Shown here one piece after another: positions 43,209 through 55,024 of a DNA stretch of 64,000 bases (positions are counted from its first letter, which is position 1; each line of letters starts with the position of its first letter). Under the pieces are notes generated by a model. The model was not told where the DNA came from. It was given only the letters and a program-made list of their open reading frames with translations, and made no database searches. Source of the DNA: Siphonodentalium dalli (Eukaryota; Mollusca; Scaphopoda; Gadilida; Siphonodentaliidae); assembly GCA_032622095.1 (NCBI GenBank), contig CP136063.1:28460987-28524986 (forward strand), given 5' to 3'. Made by a program: the position numbers and the translations under genes.

Positions 43209-44465
43209 GATTTGTTGTATGTATGTGTATATACGTACACTTTACATTATGTTAATAAAACTACTTTGAAATTTTCATTAGAGACATATATATAATTTGT
43301 ATGGCTTGAATCATGCACAGGAGCTTGTCATAACGTGCTCCGCTATATTTTATCACAGGCATTTCTGAAAATATCATTTCTAAAAAAAATATCGCACAAA
43401 ACAAATAACAATTTATTTTTTGTTGTGTTATATTTTTTTAGAAACAATCTTGTCAGAAATTCCAACGGCTGCAGTCATGGGCAATTGTGATAGGCCTGCG
43501 TGATTTCTGCAATACTCGTGTGTATGCAACTATGCATGCATATTATATGCATGTATGATGTATCCATCTGAGATATAATTATAATGTACATTAATCGGGA
43601 GTGCGGCCTACACTTGTTATTTTACGCTTCGCTAAATGGTGCTATCCAGCGATGTGTACTGCATTAGACATTTTATTTTGCAAATTATCTATATAGTGCA
43701 TGCATGTTATTTTGCAGCCAGTTTTATACACACGTGACGAGTATACTAGTGAATTATATATATTTATGACAAAATACCTCATCATTTTCTAAATATTAAC
43801 ACTACCGTACCGTACTTAATTGAAACATGTTTCTAAATTAATAAATAGCATCACACAATGTAGACAATCATTGCTGATTATAATGCAGTGCATATCCGCT
43901 GATTGTACCATTTAGCAATGCGTAGACACATAATTAATGTATTCGTGGTTCAACAACTTTAGAGTTATCAATCTTGCATGCTCTTGGACCAAATGATTTG
44001 CGATTGGTGTCATTATAACAGTAGAGTTACCACACTTGGTCTATCAACAATGTCCACGTTCCACCAATAATGCACAATTCCATCGATTATGCGGCAGCAT
44101 CATAGTGTGTGACAAACTCCAGGCAGAGTTATCTCCCATCGCTACGCTGGATATCATATCGCAGCGATAGCGTAGAGGGCGCTGTATGGAGTTTGTGTGG
44201 GTGATACACAGAGAGAAGAACGTGGAAGAAGATGAGCTCAGTTGACACAAATATTGTGACGACTGGGGCATACAATATACAGTTATTGACTGATATGGAG
44301 GGAGTTTTGTTATACGTGCATGTTCAATGTGAAGAAAGAAGACAGTCCATTGGGTCGACATGCTGGCTTGCGAGTTATTACACGTACCTGTACCGACTTC
44401 ATATATAATCTGTCGCCTTTTTCAAGGAGAAAAACTACCTTCTCATTATCAAAGACTGAGATCAA
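43209..44465. other. No feature recognised
   Basis: AT-rich flank outside the array. Short ORFs only, without motif. Confidence 0.5.
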
Positions 44466-44725
44466 TTTAAAGTTTGGTGCACCCCCCCCCCTTGGATCCA
44501 AATTTTCCAAATCAACTGCCCTAAAAATTCCAAATTTTGGAAATTTCATATGCACCCCCTCCCCGTTGGGGTCCAAATTTTCCAAATCTACATCTACTAT
44601 TCTAAAATATTTCCAATTTTTGGAAATTCTGTAGTTCCATTTGCACAACCCATCATTGGGATAAATTTTCCAACAGGATATTCCAGATATTTCGGAACTT
44701 TTCAACTAGTCACCCACCTAGGAGA
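44466..44725 (+). repeat. C-run/TTCCAAATC repeat, copy 1
   Basis: About 2.5 units of TTTGCACCCCC...GGGTCCAAATTTTCCAAATC with spacing of about 95-100 bp. The same repeat occurs at 53260-53560. Confidence 0.75.
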
Positions 44726-46563
44726 CCAATTTGCCAACTTAGTAGTATTACTTTATGTGGGCTTTTTTGACTTTATTGGGCGGGCTTTTCAAAATTGAAT
44801 GAAATGATATATATCAATAAATAAATACGTAAAATACATCATAATAATACATCAATAATCATAAAATACTATAAAATACAAAAGTTACACAAACTCGTTA
44901 AAGACATATATATGTGGGCAATTTCACGAAGTTGTACTATATTGAGACCCTCGGTGATATCGGAACAAAATATAAACCCAATTTTAAATTTAGCATATGA
45001 ATTAATAATAGTTTTTCTTTCGACATTAATGATTGTTTTTAAAAAAACATCATCCTAAAACTTGAAGGTTTATATACATGAGCCGGTCTTATGTACATGC
45101 ATGAGGATTAACGGAATTTTGGAACATTATATATTTGGGCCCTATAATAAAAGTATGATTGTTGACAGAGTTTTTGGAATAACATGCAAGATGTCGCAAG
45201 TGTTATATATTTCCAAATTAATTAGATTCAAACTTATAACGAAATAGACATAATGCATAGTATGATTATAAAAAATAAATTCTGGTTTGTCGCTGAAGAG
45301 CGTTGTTGGTTATCATGTCCCCGAAGCAGGAAGCAGGAAGCTGTTGGCGGTAGGTGGTTTGTTCTTTGTTCTTTGTCTTGTGTCTTGTTGTTGTCATTGG
45401 GATGAGTCAGTGCTGTGTGTAGCCGGGATGGGCCATCTGGGCGTCTCTGCTGTTTCCAGGAGGTGTATTTGGCGTCTCTGAGAGGATGAGGTGGAAGGTT
45501 GAAGAGGCGGATGCATCTTGGTGTTGTGGTGCCTGAAATGGTAGAGAGGGGATACTCGTAGTTAATTCAGTACATAGTCGCGGGATTTACTTGTTTATTG
45601 GCCCCTAATTCACCTAGGTCTAAATGTCATTATATGCCGATAGCTACTATCTGATACTGATGCAGAGCCATGGTTACCTAGCCTGGAGGCTGTTTTGCCG
45701 TAATTTGATTTGTCGTATTGTTAAATATGATTAAATATATAATTTGCTCGGTGCACCTGTCCCTAAGTGACAATATGGCCAACGACTGGGTAAGGCTACT
45801 CTCTGATACCGATGCATAACCATGGTTACCGAGCCTGGAAGGTAAGACTACTCTCAGAAACCGATGCATAGCCGCGGTTATCGAGCTTGAGGGTAGACGT
45901 GCCAGTTGGAGAAAAGACGTTTGCATGGAACCACAAAAGTATCGCGTGTTTGTACTTGTAGAATGTTTTCCATTGATTTATCGTTTAGCGTTATTATCAA
46001 TGATAATGATGAGAGATTAGTCTATATATGTATCATAAAGCTACAATATATCAAACACTTCGACAGTTAGAACATATCACACGTTCTCATATGTACTCAG
46101 ATATAGCAAGTAGCCCTGCTTACGTTATATTATATATATACATCAATTGAATTTGATCTCAATGGCATGGTCAGTCCTTGTGTAATTTGACCATAGACAT
46201 ATATTGCTAATGATACCAGCGGTGAATACATTATGTAATATGTCCAGGGATCTAACAATCGGTTGTAAATGATTACCAGACCAGGGTGTAAGGGCGACCT
46301 CCGGGCGGGCACGCAAATCCTTTCGCAGCAGATTACCAGATGTGGTTTATTCAGAGTTTTATAGCCACAGGAGGCCATAACAAATGCACAGGTCTATAGT
46401 ATGAAGAACTACCACAGAACTATACCACAGATGCAAAACACGGATATGAGGTACGTTCTGTTGTTATCAATTTAATTTCAACATTTTATAATTTTACAAT
46501 ATTGCGACACTCTGCATACGTTCAACTAACCGAGTACCGATATACAATGTACTTTATATAAAT
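44726..46563. other. Spacer with one small tandem repeat
   Basis: Three diverged units containing CTGATACCGATGCATAACCATGGTTACCGAGCCTGG at about 45650-45688, 45795-45840 and 45850-45893. Otherwise nothing recognised. Confidence 0.6.
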
Positions 46564-46571
46564 AAAGTAAT

Positions 46572-46899
46572 CATAGCCGTACGGACCATGGGCTGTGGGG
46601 ACTGCGTGTTGAAAGCTACAAATTCGGACAATGTTCGGGCAAATTGGAGATATTTTCTGTAAAATTCGGACAATTTTCTGGCAAATTTAATGATATTTCA
46701 GGGGGAAATCGTGGCAATATTTTTCACATTTATGCCCAAATTATTCAAATTTAAGATTAATTTGAATGTATTTTGTTATATTTCTATGTATATACAAGAT
46801 GTATATACTACAAAAGCTGCGTTACAACGATGAATATATCATGTACACAAATTCGGGCACAAATATCTACCTAAAAATTCGGGCGCCCGTACGGCTATG
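46572..46899. mobile_element. hAT-type MITE (328 bp) with 8-bp TSD
   Basis: The ends CATAGCCGTACGG and CCGTACGGCTATG are perfect inverted repeats. AAAGTAAT lies on both sides (46564-46571, 46900-46907). The 8-bp duplication and CA...TG ends fit hAT. Internal sequence is noncoding, with repeated AATTCGG-CAAATT-like pieces. Confidence 0.93.
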
Positions 46900-46907
46900 A
46901 AAGTAAT

Positions 46908-48336
46908 GAAGTAAGACACATGTGGTCATCGATGACTTTATTTGAGGATACACGTTTTATTTGTCTATAATCACTATAACGAGTGTGTTCAGTAATTCCT
47001 TATCACTCTTCGTCGGCATCGATACACGCATGTGCGCATATATATACACAGTATTTCAATTTTATTAACAATTATGTATATCTCTTTTCCAGATATAAGT
47101 TCGATCGAACAAGAAAGAATATCAAAAGCTATCGACAGGACACTTCGGAATGGTGCAAAAATCAAACGTGTTGTGACCGCTCTCCCATGCATGACTCGGA
47201 AGTGATCGGGAATTTTACAGAAAAATTACCCAATATAAGCTGTGCATGGTTGTATGAAATGTGACGATAAACGCTGAATGCCAAAGGATGTACATATATA
47301 TGGATATTAATAAATGCAAAAGCTGTACTGGACCACTGGAAGCAAGAACTAATACGAATGTTTATCTAAAATGCTTATACATCTATCTGGAACAGTATTT
47401 CGCTGTGCGTTCGTTGTGTCAGTATCATTATGTGCGTCTGGACGTTACTGTTTGATAACAGTACGGAAATACACGTGCGGCTTCCTCAATGTCCGCATGC
47501 AGTAACTACATGAGATTTCTCTACCCCAAAAAACATATGTGAATATGCTACTCATAAAAGTGTTGTGATTGTGAAATTTGGGGACTATACTCCGACACTA
47601 TACATAGTGAGTCGAGGTCACACACATGTATTATTCTAAAAAGGAACATAATTCTCGGACTTAATACGTTGAAGGAACTGTTAGCAAAACATAGTTTATT
47701 CCTCTTTTAGACTCATTATATCGGACTGTTTCTGGATCTTATTTTAAAACATAACATGTTGGAAATTAGAACCCATCTATATCGGTATAATCTGGCTTCA
47801 ATTTTAACCAAAGATTTCATAGTGGGGTCTCCCCGTTGTTGAGTGTTTTGCTTATAGCACACTCTTTATGCACTGTACTGTATAATACTATGGCTTTTGT
47901 TTACTAACAAGGCATACGATCGTGACAATAATATGCTATCTATGCAATATTTTGGATTTGTATAAGAACAAAATATGTTTGTATTTTAATATTCTTTCTG
48001 TTTATGGCGGTTTTAACGGATATGACTTTTTAAACACAATACCCAGCGCGAAGGTCATCCGTATTTTTAATTGAATAACTTATAGCACCATATACAATGT
48101 AAGCCTATTTTCATATGTTTCTGTGTTTAATTTTTCAAGGATATATCCATGGCTCCAGACCGAGTTACAACATATTTACATTTTTCATATAAAAATCTAT
48201 AGTTAGATCATTAGTATGTAGAAATTATAGCAACATATTAAGTATGTTTATAACGCAGTCTCTTTCAACGTGTTCATATTTATCATGTGAAACATAACTT
48301 TTATACACCAGTACTATGAGCAGTCATGGAAAATAG
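46908..48336 (+). other. Spacer with one weak exon candidate
   Basis: After a possible acceptor (TCTCTTTTCCAG, to about 47093) a plus frame is open to 47264, ends SCAWLYEM, and contains SEWCKNQTCC. No homology is recognised and no coding neighbours are visible, so this is speculative. The rest is AT-rich with nothing seen. Confidence 0.25.
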
Positions 48337-48403
48337 CACATTTTGACAATACCACAGAGAACTATTGGAAGAACTCATTGTATCAGGTGCAAGGCAGGAA
48401 ACC
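48337..48403 (+). repeat. Inverted repeat flanking the LINE, left arm
   Basis: AAAATAGCACATTTTGACAA...GGCAGGAAAC is inverted at 50686-50757. Its first 17 bp also recur directly at 50537, immediately after the LINE tail. Confidence 0.85.
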
Positions 48404-50536
48404 CGGGGTTAGACCCCCAAACCACTCCCTTCACATGTATTATACACAGGGTACACGGACGGAGTGTGTGGTTGATTGCCAGCCTCAATGGTGATATGAT
48501 ACGATTAAGAGGATTAAGCACGTGTTAAGTTGCTTTTCACTTCTTCCCGACCTGTTATAATTGCAAAAAATCAACTGCTTTTATTTCTCCTATAACTTGA
48601 CAAATGAACTATAAAATATACATGGTTGTGTTTCACAGATGTTATACTACATGTTTACCTAGAAATAATAAAAAGATGTTAAAAGCTTGTGTCATAAAAA
48701 GAACTTGAAATTTGCATGATTTTTTCCGTTTTTGTGCAACCACAACTATAAATGAAATGAGAGTAGAATTGACTTTGGGTCAAAATAAGGTAGTCCTGCA
48801 ACCAATCTACCCCGCCCAGGTAATGGTGTCCTCCATAAATGTTTGCCTGCCCCTCCACCCCCACTACGCGTACGCTCCTGACCACGTCACGCTCTTGGCA
48901 GGAAAACAGGAAAAGGTGAACTGTTAAAAGATAACCTGATTGGTTTACGAAAAGTGAACAACGAAATTGAAAGTAGATTAGATTGCTACTTGAAAATCTT
49001 TATGATTCTTTATGCCGATGATACAGTTATCATGGCAGATACCCCTAAATCACTACAATCACAATTAGATCAGTTTGAAAAATATTGCGACAAATGGAAA
49101 CTAACAGTCAATGTTGAAAAAACTAAAATTCTTAACATGTCAAAGCACAGTCTCTCGAAGAAAACGAAATTTATATTTAAAGGACAAAAACTAGATGTAG
49201 TAACCAAATTTAACTATCTGGGCATAACGTTTGCCAAATCTGGATCTTTTATGCCCGCGAAAAAAATGTTGGTTGATAAAGCCACACGGGCCATGTATTC
49301 CATTATTGGAAAATCCCGCAAACATTGTCTCTCAATAAGAAATCAACTTGACTTATTCGATACACACGTTGAACCAATACTTCTATATGGCTGTGAGGTA
49401 TGGGGATACGGTGATAATGATCTATTGGAGAGCGTTCAACGAAAAATTTTAAAGCACATACTTCGACTACGACCATCAACCCCAAATTTTATGATATATG
49501 GCGAAAGTGGGAAATTGCCTTTAAATATACTGATTAAAACTAGAATGTTTAAATACTGGTGCAAAGTCACAAATAGCGAACCTGAAAGATTTCCAAAAAT
49601 GTTACTGAATCTAACGCAGGCAATGTTATGCGACGTCAGAACAGATGAAAACATTTTCCCCTGGTTGAGTTGTATTCACGTGTTGATAGACAAATGTAAT
49701 CTGCCGCATATATGGTGTGCAGGTCATGCCACCAACGTAGATAAGCTGGTATCATATCTAAAATGTTGCCTTATTTCCGAACAAAGAGTATCGTGGGAAC
49801 GTGATATGAACAACACAAGTCGTGGTAAGATATACCGAATTTTCAAACACGACTCTGATTTTGAACCCTATCTTGATGTAACCGAACACTGTTATGCAAA
49901 TTCCGAACTAGTAACCATAAGTTACCAATAGAAACGGGACGGTGGAACAATACCGAACGTAATGACCGCACTTGCGTGTTATGCGATACAGGGTTAATTG
50001 GCGACGAATTTCACTACCTTCTCGTATGTACAAAAATGAACAACGCCCGGCGCAGATTGTTACCAATGTTAACTGGCCGACGCCCTAATACAATATTGAT
50101 GAGCGATTTACTCAACGACGACAATGTAACACATCTCCGCAAGTTGTGCGAATTTATTAAGCTTGTAAATCGAGAAATGACCGAATAACTCAGCTAGACA
50201 ATAAGTCGAACAAGCATTATCATAATTTATGCAAGAACAGTACCGATATTCGCATATACATAGTTATTGATATATAATTATAAATATGTATATGTAAGCA
50301 TATACAATAAATTTATTTAGTTGTATATGCCTATATATATTTACAATATTCATATACATGTTACAGTATTATACATCTATGTAGCGATGAAGGTTATGTA
50401 ATATAATCCATGTATACAACATTTGTCACCCGGAAGCTCGCATGTTTATGTACATATTGTATATATTTAAATTGTTATTATCTCCATACCTATGTATGTA
50501 TAGGTTTATGAGAAATAAACTGATTGATTGATTGAT
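48354..50536 (+). mobile_element. LINE (CR1/L2-like), 5'-truncated, with TGAT-repeat tail
   Basis: RT coding is recognisable only from about 48912. The 3' UTR runs to AATAAACTGATTGATTGATT at 50513-50536, a short tandem tail typical of CR1-like LINEs. AAAATAGCACATTTTGA is directly repeated at 48337-48353 and 50537-50553 and may be the target duplication. If so the insert starts at 48354, with roughly 550 bp of unassigned 5' sequence. Confidence 0.7.
48912..50188 (+). pseudogene. LINE ORF2, RT C-terminal part and zinc knuckle
   Basis: From 48954: NEIESRLDCYLKIFMILYADDTVIM (motif C intact), VNVEKTKILNM, FNYLGITF, VEPILLYGCEVWGYG, STPNFMIYGESGKLPL and TSRGKIYRIFK. Near 49908 a 1-base frame break occurs; the other frame reads SNHKLPIETGRW and then CVLCDTGLIGDEFHYLLVC (zinc knuckle) to 50188. 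RT motif A and everything upstream are missing. Same clade as the LINE at 23037-25294. Confidence 0.88.
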
Positions 50537-50685
50537 TAAAATAGCACATTTTGATCCTATAAATTGCCAGATTTAGGGTACACCGGTACAGTCCCCCTTT
50601 AAAACCAACGAAAAAATAGCTTGCCTAGACAAAGTCCAAAAATAATTTCTACTAAGTAATCTATATATAATTCCAAAATGTTTCC

Positions 50686-50757
50686 TGCCTTGCACCTGAT
50701 ACAATGAGTTCTTCCAATAGTTCTCTGTGGTAATGTCAAAATGTGCTATTAAACACA
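50686..50757 (-). repeat. Inverted repeat flanking the LINE, right arm
   Basis: Reverse complement of 48337-48403 with very few differences. Confidence 0.85.
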
Positions 50758-51315
50758 TTAAAACCAGCGGCAGCTTGAAAACCAGCTATTAATGTCAAGA
50801 TGCAATCAAATCCGGGAGTTTGTGAATCCTGCTGATAAAATGTTTAAATCTCATGTGGTATGGTATCTGGGACTTTGTTATGATGATACATTGGTAGCCA
50901 AGCATTATTTGAGTGTTAGTGGACGTCTCTGTCGAGAGATCTGCTTGTGAAATTGCCGTCTGCCATACTATTAGAGATTATATATATATAGTGCATTGCT
51001 TCCCAGCTTGTTCTCGTGACAATAGTTAGTTTTAGGTCCTATATATAAGACACTTATAGTTCAACTGTTTCACATATTAAACAAGAAAACCATAGTCAGA
51101 AATGGTAACGCCACCAAGATCGTATTATTAGCCATAAATATAAATAATAATACAATTATTCTATAAACTAGCTTTCAAATTTTATGCGGGAAATTTGCGT
51201 ACTTCCATATTTCAAGTTTTCCCGTTTCTCGTGGCATACATTACTTTCATCAAACTGTCTTCTTTATTACACAAGCTGATAGGCCCGACTTCACCCGGGC
51301 TGTTTCCCATCTGCT
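50758..51315. other. No feature recognised
   Basis: AT-rich spacer without motif-bearing ORFs. Confidence 0.5.
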
Positions 51316-51715
51316 TTCCGGTGAAAGGTGCGATTTGACCTTCAATTGACTATTTCGAAAGTCAAGGTCAGGTCAGGGTCATGATTTGACCCGTCCAAAA
51401 CACCCCCCCCCCGACAAAAGTACCCATAGGTATCAAATTTCGTCGAAATCTATCCGTTTTATCCGAGTTGACCTTTGATTGGCCATATTGAAGGTCAAGG
51501 TCAGGCCGAGGTCACGATTTGACCCGTTCAAAACTCTCCTCGGACCAAAGTATCCCTAGGTATCAAATTTCGCCGAAATTTGTCCGTTTTACCCAAATTG
51601 ACCTTGCATTGACAGTTTTAATGGTCAAGGTCAGGTCGGGGTCACGATTTGACCCGTTCAAAACACTTCCCGGACACAAATACCCATAAGTATCAAATTA
51701 CGTTGAATTCTATGG
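51316..51715 (+). repeat. ~131-bp tandem repeat, three copies
   Basis: Units contain GGTCAAGGTCAGGTCGGGGT, CACGATTTGACCCG, AAAACAC and ATCAAATTTCG. The GTCAAGGTCAG landmark lies at 51361, 51494 and 51624. The GGTCAAGGTCA core resembles nuclear-receptor half-sites (AGGTCA), probably by chance. Confidence 0.88.
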
Positions 51716-52089
51716 AAAGCCGAGGAGGACATGTTGGTTGCTAATTGCTAGATATACGACGCGGTATTTTGAAGGTGTTTCAAACTAGGAGATAGAAGTA
51801 TTCTGCCTTTCAAATGGTGATGAATTATAGTAGTTTATTCAAATTTTATGGCATAAATTGTTATTAAAACCGTATATACTATAAAAAATTAATGACTCGA
51901 AAATTAAGTGGGCCTTTAAACAAAGTCACAATTGCATTTAGGCTCATCTCATACTCGTCCATTCAGCGATATTCTACTGCGCAGTTTGTTATAGCCTCCA
52001 GTATTTATTGAGCGTTATACCCCCAACTGTTATAATTCGCCTTTAGCAGGCGTACTCTTGCCTCAGATTATTGAGATATTAGGTCACAC

Positions 52090-52445
52090 ATAATCACATT
52101 AAATCGCATCGTAACATAGCAATTGTGTGGGCTCCTTGGCGTGAATATGTAATGAGAAATAAGGTCATACGTAATGACATTAAACTCAAGAAAACCCTCG
52201 AAAACAAAACAAAATCACATTTAATGTTTTACGTTATTTCCTTCATAAAAAGAATCTTCGTGATAATGAACCCTCTCGTTACTTTCGAATATAGAATTAA
52301 CCTTAAAATAAAAAAAATCTTTGGAACACAGAACCTTCGGAATAACGAACCTTCGGATTGGTGAACCTTCGGAATAGCGAACGTTCAGAGAAATTTCGGA
52401 ATAGTGGACCTTCGGGATAGTGAACCTTCGGAATAGAGACATGCC
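52090..52445 (-). mobile_element. Dispersed repeat with GAACCTTCGGAATAG satellite end, copy 2
   Basis: Reverse-orientation copy of 29811-30135: TTAAATCGCATCG, CAATTGTGTGGGC, GGTCATACGTAATGACATTAA, GAACCCTCTC and TATAGAATTAA, then about seven units of GAACCTTCGGAATAG-like sequence. Confidence 0.85.
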
Positions 52446-52644
52446 CCCCAATATTCATATTATATGCCCAGAGTTCAAAGGTATGGACCCATAAAATTCT
52501 AAACTTGGCCCTTAAAATATTGAACTCCAAATTGGAGCACACACAGAACACCACTTAAGTCAACTGAACCTATGTCATGTCCCAATGCGGGAGGGTCCAT
52601 ATATACCACAACATTCATAGTATATGCCAAGAATTCAAAGGTAT

Positions 52645-52935
52645 GGGCCCACGTAATGACATAAAATCTCAAGAAAACCAGCGAAAACAAAACAAAATCA
52701 CATTTAATGTTCTAAGTTAAGTTATTTCCTCCTGTATCTGTATCGGTGTGCGCGCATGATCAGTTCGGATGTGAGCGCACACTCCATATAAAGAATCTTT
52801 GTGAAAATGAACCCTCTCAAATTAGTCTCAATACTTTAAAATATAGAATTAACCTAAAAATAACAAAAACCTTCGGAATAGAGAACCTTCGGAATAGCGG
52901 ACCTTCGGGATAGCAAACCTTCATAATAGAAGCAT
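52645..52935 (-). mobile_element. Dispersed repeat with GAACCTTCGGAATAG satellite end, copy 3
   Basis: Shares CGTAATGACAT, AACAAAACAAAATCACATTT, GAACCCTCTCA and TATAGAATTAACC with copy 2, and ends in CCTTCGGAATAG units. About 50 bp of extra sequence (GTGCGCGC...GAGCGCAC) sits inside. Confidence 0.8.
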
Positions 52936-53254
52936 GTCCCCACAATTACACCGGTGACGTAAACACATGTGCCAATCTTAGTTGTACTCTCGTAATTATC
53001 GGTACGATGAAACGGTGACGGAATCTGACGAGGTTTGCCGAATGTACAATCACCCAGTGAATTATCGATCGACCATGCGATATCAAAAAACCAAAAGCTA
53101 GAAACACCACACTACGGTGGCGTAATAATATATATATATATGAAACTATTTAAATGTGACGTGTGGACCTAAATTATAGTATTTAAAAATAAACATATCC
53201 TCATGAAATAGTTCCATAATCGAATCGTGGACAGGGACGTTGCGAACAGGTCAG

Positions 53255-53565
53255 GGATGGTGTTGTCCACTTCCGAAATTCCTATTGCACCACCCCCCCC
53301 CCCCCCCGGAGCTAAATTTTCGAATCAACTATACCAGGTTTCCAAATAAAGGAAATTCCATTTGCACCCCCCCCCCCCGCCCTTGGATCAAAAAATTTCA
53401 AATCTACCGCCCTAAATTTTCGGAATTTCCATTTGCACCCCCCCCCCCATTGAGTCTAATTTTATTCCAAATCTACTACCAGTATTCTAAAATTTCTGAA
53501 TATTCCCGAAATTCCGGAATTTGCCAAGTAAAACATTCAAATTACAGGTAGAAACTTAAGAATTC
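53255..53565 (+). repeat. C-run/TTCCAAATC repeat, copy 2
   Basis: Three units, each with TTTGCACC, a run of 9-16 C, and TCAAATCTAC; same family and strand as 44466-44725. Confidence 0.75.
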
Positions 53566-53863
53566 CTACCAAATTCTACCTGAAATTCCAAAAATGTCGA
53601 ATTTTGACCTCCGAAAGTTGAACATTTTGGCAAATATTGGGAGGGGTGACACCCCCACCCCCCTGTAGCGACGTCCCTGCGTGTTGATCAAAAATGCTGA
53701 AACAGTGAAATAGGCCCATGACTGTTGTATATATATTATCAATTATGTACTTACCTTTGTGGATGAGTTGAACTGTTCCAATGTAATCTATGTCAATATT
53801 TCGTTCTTTGCCAGTGCCATCGGATGCCTTTATTCTATATTGCACAGAAACAGTTTCCGAAGC

Positions 53864-53912
53864 ATGAATTCAGCACTACTTGTCGCAGCAGTTTTCTTAA
53901 GTTTTTTCATCG
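53864..53912 (+). CDS. Possible signal-peptide first exon
   Basis: The ATG at 53864 opens MNSALLVAAVFLSFFI, a short N-terminus followed by a hydrophobic stretch, then a GTAAAC donor at 53913 in phase 1. This is how first exons of secreted invertebrate proteins often look. No downstream exon was identified, and chance is a real alternative in AT-rich DNA. Confidence 0.25.
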
Positions 53913-53965
53913 GTAAACACTCGAACTTTCCCCAGAATGAGGTCCTCATAGGGTGAATGTATATA

Positions 53966-54797
53966 AGTGATGTTTCCCCCTCGCATAGGCGATTTAGCAG
54001 CACCAAATTAACCCTCTTGTGACCCCAATCTCCTTGATCAAATAATCAACTAACTTCAGATGAGGTTCCCAGAGGGTGAATTTACTCATGCTAGCCGGCT
54101 ATGCTGGACAGCCTAATTAAATTCACCCTCTGGAGACATCGTAATGAAAATGTAACACGTCTGTCCTAATAAGATAGCTCCAGAAATCTTTAGGCGGTCT
54201 GTATATCTTTCACACATTTAATGTCGGAGACATCTGTTTTCGATTTGCTAAATGTTGGTGGTCGACAGGCTAATATGTTATGGCAGGGCCAACACGCTCC
54301 AATATGCCTCTACGATGGCGTTGGCTAGTCGAAACATTAAAGAACATGCATGGAATGATATGCATTTTCTTTGGCTAAATTTGATCAGCATTGTATTTTT
54401 AATTACCATCTGGCGGCGTATACATTTAACCGGGCTGCAACAAAAGTCCAAACTTGTTGACTGTTGTTGATTGTTGCAATTGTTGACTTTTTGTTGTCTG
54501 TATTTCAATGCACCGTGTAGCACCAGATTTCAGATCAATATATATGGACGGTCAGTTTGATATATACTGCTAATAGTAATAAAGAAATGAATGACCCTAT
54601 CCAGGACTTGTCTCGTGTCAATTTGTCACAAAACTAATCCGGGCGAAGCCTTAAGCCGCGGACAGACGATCAAACTATTATTGGAATAAAAATATTCGAA
54701 CATGGATTGTGATCGTGTGTCCGCGTCTCGCACAAAAATATTACGAGTTAGCCCCGCCCTTCTCTTCTCATGTATATTACTTAATCATATCATATCA
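53966..54797. other. No feature recognised
   Basis: Includes a repeated phrase (AGAGGGTGAATTTACTC and, inverted, TAAATTCACCCTCTGG at 54072/54116) forming a roughly 60-bp hairpin. Otherwise nothing. Confidence 0.5.
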
Positions 54798-54913
54798 CCA
54801 TTGTACGGTGGCCCGCAAGTGCCACGGCAAAACAAACTTTTCAAAAGTTTGTTTTGCCGTGAACTTTTGACTCACGGCAAAACAAACTTTTCAATCACGG
54901 CAGAATAAACTTT

Positions 54914-55024
54914 TCACTCACTTTTCAAATAAACACCGAGTCTTTCCTCTATCTCGCGTGTGAGAAGTCCTAAACCGTTCACATTGGCTTCCATCATGAA
55001 ACTTTCCAGATCATTGACATATAC
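54914..55024 (-). pseudogene. LINE RT fragment
   Basis: The minus frame reads VYVNDLESFMMEANVNG...LLTREIEERLGVYLK, the block just before YADD in CR1/L2-like RT. It stops before the YADD motif. A short captured or decayed piece. Confidence 0.55.

Noticed and set aside
52221-52554. Minus ORFs with RRFTIPKVHYSEG repeats
   Set aside because: Translations of the 15-bp CCTTCGGAATAG satellite.
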